Below, one piece after another: positions 7,502-10,397 of a stretch of DNA of 10,397 bases. This DNA comes from JAAAPF01 sp964481035 (lineage in GTDB: Bacteria; Pseudomonadota; Alphaproteobacteria; Geminicoccales; Geminicoccaceae), in contig CAYZSE010000119.1 of NCBI GenBank assembly GCA_964481035.1, forward strand, positions 1 through 10,397, written 5' to 3'. Position 1 is the stretch's first letter; each line of letters opens with the position of its first letter. Under the pieces are notes generated by a model. The model saw only the letters and a list, made by a program, of their open reading frames with translations, did not search any database and had not been told where the DNA came from. The position numbers and the translations under genes are program-made.

Positions 7502-7545
7502 GATTCTGTTCTCCCGTTTCTCGTCGTGGCACGCGGCCGCGACCC

Positions 7546-7573
7546 TTGTCCGGTCCGCTCGCCGTGTCATGCT
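7546..7573 (+). promoter_or_regulatory. Weak candidate promoter upstream of the leader ORF and hydrolase
   Basis: TTGTCC (7546-7551) and CATGCT (7568-7573) are separated by 16 bases in the 171-base spacer (7502-7672) between the divergent CRP-like regulator and the hydrolase. Predicted transcription would begin near 7580, about 26 bases before the candidate leader ORF. The match to the sigma-70 consensus is partial. I see no convincing TGTGA-N6-TCACA site here. Confidence 0.22.
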
Positions 7574-7605
7574 CCCGCGGCGCACGGGCCCTGTGGAGAG
7601 CGCCG

Positions 7606-7671
7606 ATGCACCACCTGTTCTATGAGACGACGACGGGTGCCCACAAGCGCACGCTACTGCGAGGTTGCTGA
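7606..7671 (+). CDS. Candidate 21-residue leader ORF directly upstream of the hydrolase
   Basis: ATG at 7606, preceded by GGAGAG at about 7594-7599 with six-base spacing, opens a 21-codon frame ending in TGA at 7669-7671. The next ATG, that of the alpha/beta hydrolase, begins one base later at 7673. The peptide (MHHLFYETTTGAHKRTLLRG plus a final Cys) matches no family I recognise. The hydrolase's own Shine-Dalgarno (GAGG, 7661-7664) is inside the last codons. Ribosomes translating the leader would therefore affect exposure of that site, or could reinitiate. It may be a coupled leader or small protein, or a chance frame; length alone gives no statistical support. Confidence 0.35.
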   Translation: MHHLFYETTTGAHKRTLLRGC

Positions 7672-7672
7672 G

Positions 7673-8449
7673 ATGCCGCTCGCCCTCGCGCATCACGATT
7701 GGGGCGGTGCCGGCGAGGCCGTGCTGGTCATGCACGGCCTCTTCGGGTCCGGGCGCAACTGGCAGCGCATCGGCCGCCGGCTCACCGACCGGCGGCGGGT
7801 CGTCGGCGTGCACCTGCGCAACCACGGTGAGAGCCCGTGGGCGGACGGCATGAGCTACGCCGACATGGCGGCCGACGTCGTGCGGCTGATGGACGACACG
7901 GGGCTCGAGCGGGCCGCCCTGGTCGGCCATTCAATGGGCGGCAAGGTGGCGATGGTGGCGGCGCTCGCCGCACCGGAGCGGGTGAGCCGGCTGGTCGCCG
8001 TCGACATCGCGCCCGTCCGTTACGACCACAGGCACCGGCTGGAGATCGACGCCATGCGCGGGCTCGATCTCGAGGCGATCCGCTCGCGCGCCGATGCGGA
8101 CGCGGCGCTCGCGCGGTCGATCCCCGATGCCTCGCTTAGGGCCTTTCTTCTGCAGAACCTGGCGAGCGGTGAGCACGGCTACCGGTGGCGCTGCAACCTC
8201 GAGGGCATCGCCGCTCACATGGATGAGCTCACCGACTTTCCGGCCACGGCAGGGCGGTTCCCCGGCCCCGCGCTCCTGCTCGCGGCCGGCCGCAGCGACT
8301 ATGTCGACGACGCCGGCCGCGCCGCGATGCGCGCGCGGTTCCCACGGACCCGCCTGGTTCATTGGCCCGAGCAGGGCCACTGGCCGCATGTCGAGCGCCC
8401 TGACGACATGGCCGCGTTGCTTGCCGATTTTCTCGGTGGGCCGGCTTGA
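7673..8449 (+). CDS. Alpha/beta hydrolase, YbfF-type esterase
   Basis: A 258-residue cytoplasmic serine esterase/thioesterase of the YbfF family. The oxyanion-hole strand is VMHGLFGSGRNW (19-30), followed by HLRNHGESP (47-55), typical of the family. The nucleophile elbow GHSMGG puts the catalytic serine at 87. The acid is probably Asp111 in VAVDIAPV, as in YbfF, whose catalytic Asp also lies just after the nucleophile strand rather than in the usual later position. The base is His236 in EQGHWPHVERP. The ATG at 7673 is chosen because the fold begins at once and GAGG lies eight bases upstream; in-frame extension upstream adds unrelated sequence and crosses the candidate leader ORF. The physiological substrate is unknown; short-chain acyl esters or acyl-CoA are typical for the family. 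No signal peptide is visible. Confidence 0.92.
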   Translation: MPLALAHHDWGGAGEAVLVMHGLFGSGRNWQRIGRRLTDRRRVVGVHLRNHGESPWADGMSYADMAADVVRLMDDTGLERAALVGHSMGGKVAMVAALAAPERVSRLVAVDIAPVRYDHRHRLEIDAMRGLDLEAIRSRADADAALARSIPDASLRAFLLQNLASGEHGYRWRCNLEGIAAHMDELTDFPATAGRFPGPALLLAAGRSDYVDDAGRAAMRARFPRTRLVHWPEQGHWPHVERPDDMAALLADFLGGPA

Positions 8450-8482
8450 AGAGGTTGCCGACCTGCCTGAACCACCCTCTTC
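8448..8482 (+). terminator. Weak hairpin at the end of the hydrolase gene
   Basis: GAAGAGG (8448-8454), overlapping the stop codon, can pair with CCTCTTC (8476-8482) around a 21-base loop that itself holds a smaller GGT/ACC pairing. No T tract follows. The 121 bases between the hydrolase and moaA stops (8450-8570) hold nothing else convincing. A structural role in transcript ends is possible but poorly supported. Confidence 0.2.
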
Positions 8483-8570
8483 GAGGCTTCCCGACCGCGA
8501 GGGAACGATGCCATCGGGCCGACGGTCGGGGGTGCGGGATGGGCGTAGATCAACCTCACCGGGAAACGCG

Positions 8571-9569
8571 CTAACCCCCGGTCACGCTCATGTGCCGGCC
8601 GACGGCTGGGGCCTTGCGGCGGCGGTCGATGACGAAGTCGTGACCCTTGGGCTTGCGCGAGATACCCTCGCGAATGGCCTCGACGAGCTTCTCGTCGCTC
8701 GTCGAGGCGCGCAGCGCCGCGCGCAGGTCGGCCGCGTCCTCCTGGCCGAGGCACATGTACATCGTGCCCGTGCAGGTCACGCGCACGCGGTTGCAGCTCT
8801 CGCAGAAATTGTGGCTCATGGGCGTGATGAAGCCCAGCCTTCCGCCGGTCTCCTCGATGCGGACGTAGCGCGCGGGCCCGCCCGTCGCGTAGGGGATGTC
8901 GGTGAGCGTCCAGCGCTCGGCGAGCCGCGCGCGGACGCGCGAGAGCGGCAGGTACTGATCGGTCCGGTCGCCGTCGATGTCGCCGAGCGGCATGGTCTCG
9001 ATGAGGGTCAGATCGAAGCCCTCGGCACCGCACCAGGCGATCATCCGGTCGAACTCGTCCTCGTTGGTGCCCTTGAGTGCCACGGCGTTGAGCTTGACCC
9101 GCAGCCCGGCGTGCTTCGCCGCCTCGATGCCGGCCATGACCTTGTGGAAGTCGCCCCAGCGGGTGATCGCCTTGAACTTCTGGGCGTCGAGCGTGTCGAG
9201 CGAGACGTTGACCCGGCGCACGCCCGCGGCGCTGAGCTCGCCCGCGAAGCGCTCGAGCTGGCTGCCGTTGGTGGTGACCGTGAGCTCGTCGAGGCCACGC
9301 CCGAGATACCGGCCGATGCCGCCGAAGAGCTGCATGACGTTGCGCCGCACCAGCGGCTCGCCGCCGGTGAGCCGGATCTTCCGCACGCCCAGCTTCACGA
9401 AGGCGCCGGCCAGCCGCTCCAGCTCCTCCAGCGTCAGCAGGTCGCGCTTCGGCAGGAAGGTCATCTGCTCGGCCATGCAATAGCCGCAGCGAAAATCGCA
9501 GCGGTCCGTGACCGAGATGCGGACGTAGCTGATCCGCCTCTGGAACGGATCGACGAGCGGCTTTGTCAA
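8571..9569 (-). CDS. moaA: GTP 3',8-cyclase MoaA (molybdenum cofactor biosynthesis)
   Basis: Radical-SAM enzyme that converts GTP to 3',8-cyclo-dihydro-GTP, the first step of molybdopterin synthesis (MoaC acts next). At 332 residues it has the family length. The radical-SAM cluster is Cys24-x3-Cys28-x2-Cys31 (TDRCDFRCGYC), with GGEP at 69-72 binding SAM. The second, substrate-binding [4Fe-4S] site is Cys256-x2-Cys259-x13-Cys273 (NFCESCNRVRVTC region). The C-terminal Gly-Gly (SVTGG, ending at 332), needed for activity in characterised MoaA, is intact. The start is TTG (complement of 9567-9569). No in-frame ATG or GTG would keep the conserved PLVDPFQRRISYVRISVT segment, and GGGAAGG (9575-9581) is five bases upstream. 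It lies divergent from the NAD kinase gene. No moaC, moaD or moaE lies in the window. It supplies the pathway needed by the molybdopterin oxidoreductase at 3158-5224. Confidence 0.97.
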   Translation of the reverse strand: MTKPLVDPFQRRISYVRISVTDRCDFRCGYCMAEQMTFLPKRDLLTLEELERLAGAFVKLGVRKIRLTGGEPLVRRNVMQLFGGIGRYLGRGLDELTVTTNGSQLERFAGELSAAGVRRVNVSLDTLDAQKFKAITRWGDFHKVMAGIEAAKHAGLRVKLNAVALKGTNEDEFDRMIAWCGAEGFDLTLIETMPLGDIDGDRTDQYLPLSRVRARLAERWTLTDIPYATGGPARYVRIEETGGRLGFITPMSHNFCESCNRVRVTCTGTMYMCLGQEDAADLRAALRASTSDEKLVEAIREGISRKPKGHDFVIDRRRKAPAVGRHMSVTGG

Positions 9570-9607
9570 CGTGGCCTTCCCTGTTCTTGCGTGCCCCCGA
9601 TTTAGGG

Positions 9608-9636
9608 TATTTAGGAGCGGGGCGCGGCGTTGTGAA
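9608..9636 (-). promoter_or_regulatory. Candidate sigma-70-type promoter for moaA
   Basis: On the minus strand TTCACA (complement of 9631-9636) and TAAATA (complement of 9608-9613) are separated by exactly 17 bases. Transcription would start near 9601, giving a leader of about 30 bases before the TTG start. The -10 lies in the only AT-rich patch of the 100-base spacer (9570-9669). The same patch (TATTTA) could serve the opposite direction for NAD kinase with TTGCGT (9587-9592) at a short 15-base spacing, which is much weaker. The leader is too short to hold a molybdenum-cofactor riboswitch. Confidence 0.5.
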
Positions 9637-9669
9637 CAGCGGTTGCCGAGGCCGCTCGGGGGACGAAGC

Positions 9670-10397
9670 TTGCGACTTCATTTCTGCGCCGCGGACACGC
9701 CCAAGGCACGGGCCGCCCTGCGCACGCTGGTCGAGCGCTACGGCCAGCACGAGGCGGCCGACGCCGACGTGCTCGTGCCCCTCGGCGGCGACGGCTTCAT
9801 GCTCGAGACGCTGCACGGCACCATCGGCCAGCCGCGGCCGATCTACGGCATGAACCTCGGCACCGTCGGCTTTCTGATGAACGGCTACGGCGCCGCCGAC
9901 CTCGAGGCGCGCATCGCCCGGGCCGCACGCACGCCGCTGCATCCCTTGCGCATGCGGGCCCTCATCGGCGACGGCTCGATCGAGGAGGGCCTCGCCATCA
10001 ACGAGGTCTCGCTCTTGCGCGAGACCCGCCAGGCGGCGGCGGTCAGCCTGTTCATCGACGGCGTCGAGCGCATCAGCGAGCTGGTCTGCGACGGCCTCAT
10101 CGTCTCGACGCCGGCGGGCTCCACCGCCTACAACCTGTCGGCGCACGGCCCGATCCTGCCGATCGGCGCCAAGCTCCTGGCGGTCACCCCGATCAGCCCC
10201 TTTCGCCCCCGCCGCTGGCGCGGGGCACTCCTGCCCGACACGGTGAAGATCACGGTCCGCGTCAACCAGGCCGACAAGCGCCCGGTCGCCGCCGTCGCCG
10301 ACTACACCGAGGTGCGCGACATCTCCGGCGTCGAGGTCTGGCAGGACCGCGAGGTCACCCTCGAGGTCCTGTTCGACCCCGAGCACAACCTCGAGGA
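9670..10397 (+). CDS. nadK: NAD kinase (partial, extreme C-terminus off the right edge)
   Basis: ATP-dependent phosphorylation of NAD to NADP in the cytoplasm. The frame is open from 9670 to the window end (242 codons), probably missing only about the last 10-20 residues of a normal alphaproteobacterial NAD kinase. The GGDG motif is at 39-42 (PLGGDGFMLETLHG), followed by NLGTVGFLMNG, the Asn111-Glu112 pair in INEVSLLR, and the NAD-binding CDGLIVSTPAGSTAYNLSA segment. Near the end are PISPFRPRRWRG and the D-rich strand VAAVADYTEVRD. The start is taken as TTG at 9670: no ATG or GTG is in frame nearby, GGGGGA (9658-9663) is six bases upstream, and the protein then begins at the expected first strand (RLHFCAADTPKAR). 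A second in-frame TTG at 9643 would add nine residues and has no better ribosome site. It is divergent from moaA. Confidence 0.95.
   Translation, partial: MRLHFCAADTPKARAALRTLVERYGQHEAADADVLVPLGGDGFMLETLHGTIGQPRPIYGMNLGTVGFLMNGYGAADLEARIARAARTPLHPLRMRALIGDGSIEEGLAINEVSLLRETRQAAAVSLFIDGVERISELVCDGLIVSTPAGSTAYNLSAHGPILPIGAKLLAVTPISPFRPRRWRGALLPDTVKITVRVNQADKRPVAAVADYTEVRDISGVEVWQDREVTLEVLFDPEHNLE

Noticed and set aside
5520..7532. Very long minus-strand frame (about 670 codons) across the zeta, SDHAF4, deacetylase and regulator genes
   Set aside because: Its translation is Arg/Asp/His-rich repeats typical of an off-frame reading, and it crosses four genes with strong family evidence.
7502..7672. 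Search for a CRP-type autoregulatory site upstream of the CRP-like gene
   Set aside because: Only isolated half-matches such as TGTCA or TGTGG are present; no TGTGA-N6-TCACA or FNR-type symmetrical site was found.
3158..9569. Idea that the molybdopterin oxidoreductase and moaA form one functional locus
   Set aside because: They are separated by five other genes in other orientations; all molybdoenzymes need MoaA, so the proximity is weak evidence.
8508..9605. Plus-strand frame with an ATG at 8508 and a GAGGGAAC-like ribosome site, running antisense to moaA
   Set aside because: The ribosome site looks good, but the product has no recognisable features and the frame lies over a certain gene in the opposite strand.
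8359..10386. Very long minus-strand frame (about 675 codons) over moaA and nadK
   Set aside because: It is an off-frame shadow of moaA and antisense to nadK; its composition is low-complexity and has no domain pattern.

Overview
The window looks like a GC-rich alphaproteobacterial chromosome segment (about 70% GC by eye). The best lineage evidence is two genes side by side: the alphaproteobacterial ATP synthase inhibitor (zeta, DUF1476) and a DUF1674/SDHAF4 succinate dehydrogenase assembly factor. The latter family is shared by Alphaproteobacteria and mitochondria. The genus cannot be read from the sequence. There are ten good protein genes, two of them cut by the window edges or nearly so, plus one very short candidate leader ORF. 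I see no rRNA, tRNA, insertion sequence, prophage, CRISPR array, toxin-antitoxin pair or defence locus. I therefore do not claim a new system; this is mostly housekeeping and metabolism.

Layout. Positions 1-1928 (minus strand) hold the start of a carbohydrate ABC transporter operon: a secreted solute-binding protein of the trehalose/maltose (ThuE-like) type, then, 12 bases later, the first membrane permease, which runs off the left edge. Across a 175-base divergent spacer, positions 2104-3081 (plus) encode an extended-SDR NAD(P)-dependent sugar-nucleotide epimerase/dehydratase. Convergent with it, 3158-5224 (minus) encodes a stand-alone cytoplasmic molybdopterin oxidoreductase with an N-terminal [4Fe-4S] site.

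A second divergent spacer with two adjacent palindromes leads to a tight plus-strand cluster at 5371-6785: ATP synthase inhibitor zeta, a 59-residue SDHAF4-like protein that overlaps it by four bases, and a class IV-type histone deacetylase-family zinc hydrolase starting three bases later. A CRP-like regulator (minus, 6791-7501) converges on that cluster, leaving five bases between stop codons.

From 7606 onward, a possible 21-codon leader ORF precedes a YbfF-type alpha/beta hydrolase (7673-8449, plus). MoaA, the first enzyme of molybdenum cofactor synthesis, follows at 8571-9569 (minus). It is divergent from NAD kinase, which starts at 9670 and is cut at the right edge. Both members of this last pair appear to use TTG start codons.

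Functional links: MoaA makes the precursor of the cofactor needed by the molybdopterin oxidoreductase 3.3 kb away. The zeta-SDHAF4 pair touches two respiratory complexes (F1Fo-ATPase and succinate dehydrogenase). The sugar transporter and the epimerase share a control region. These are inferences from gene order, not demonstrated co-regulation.
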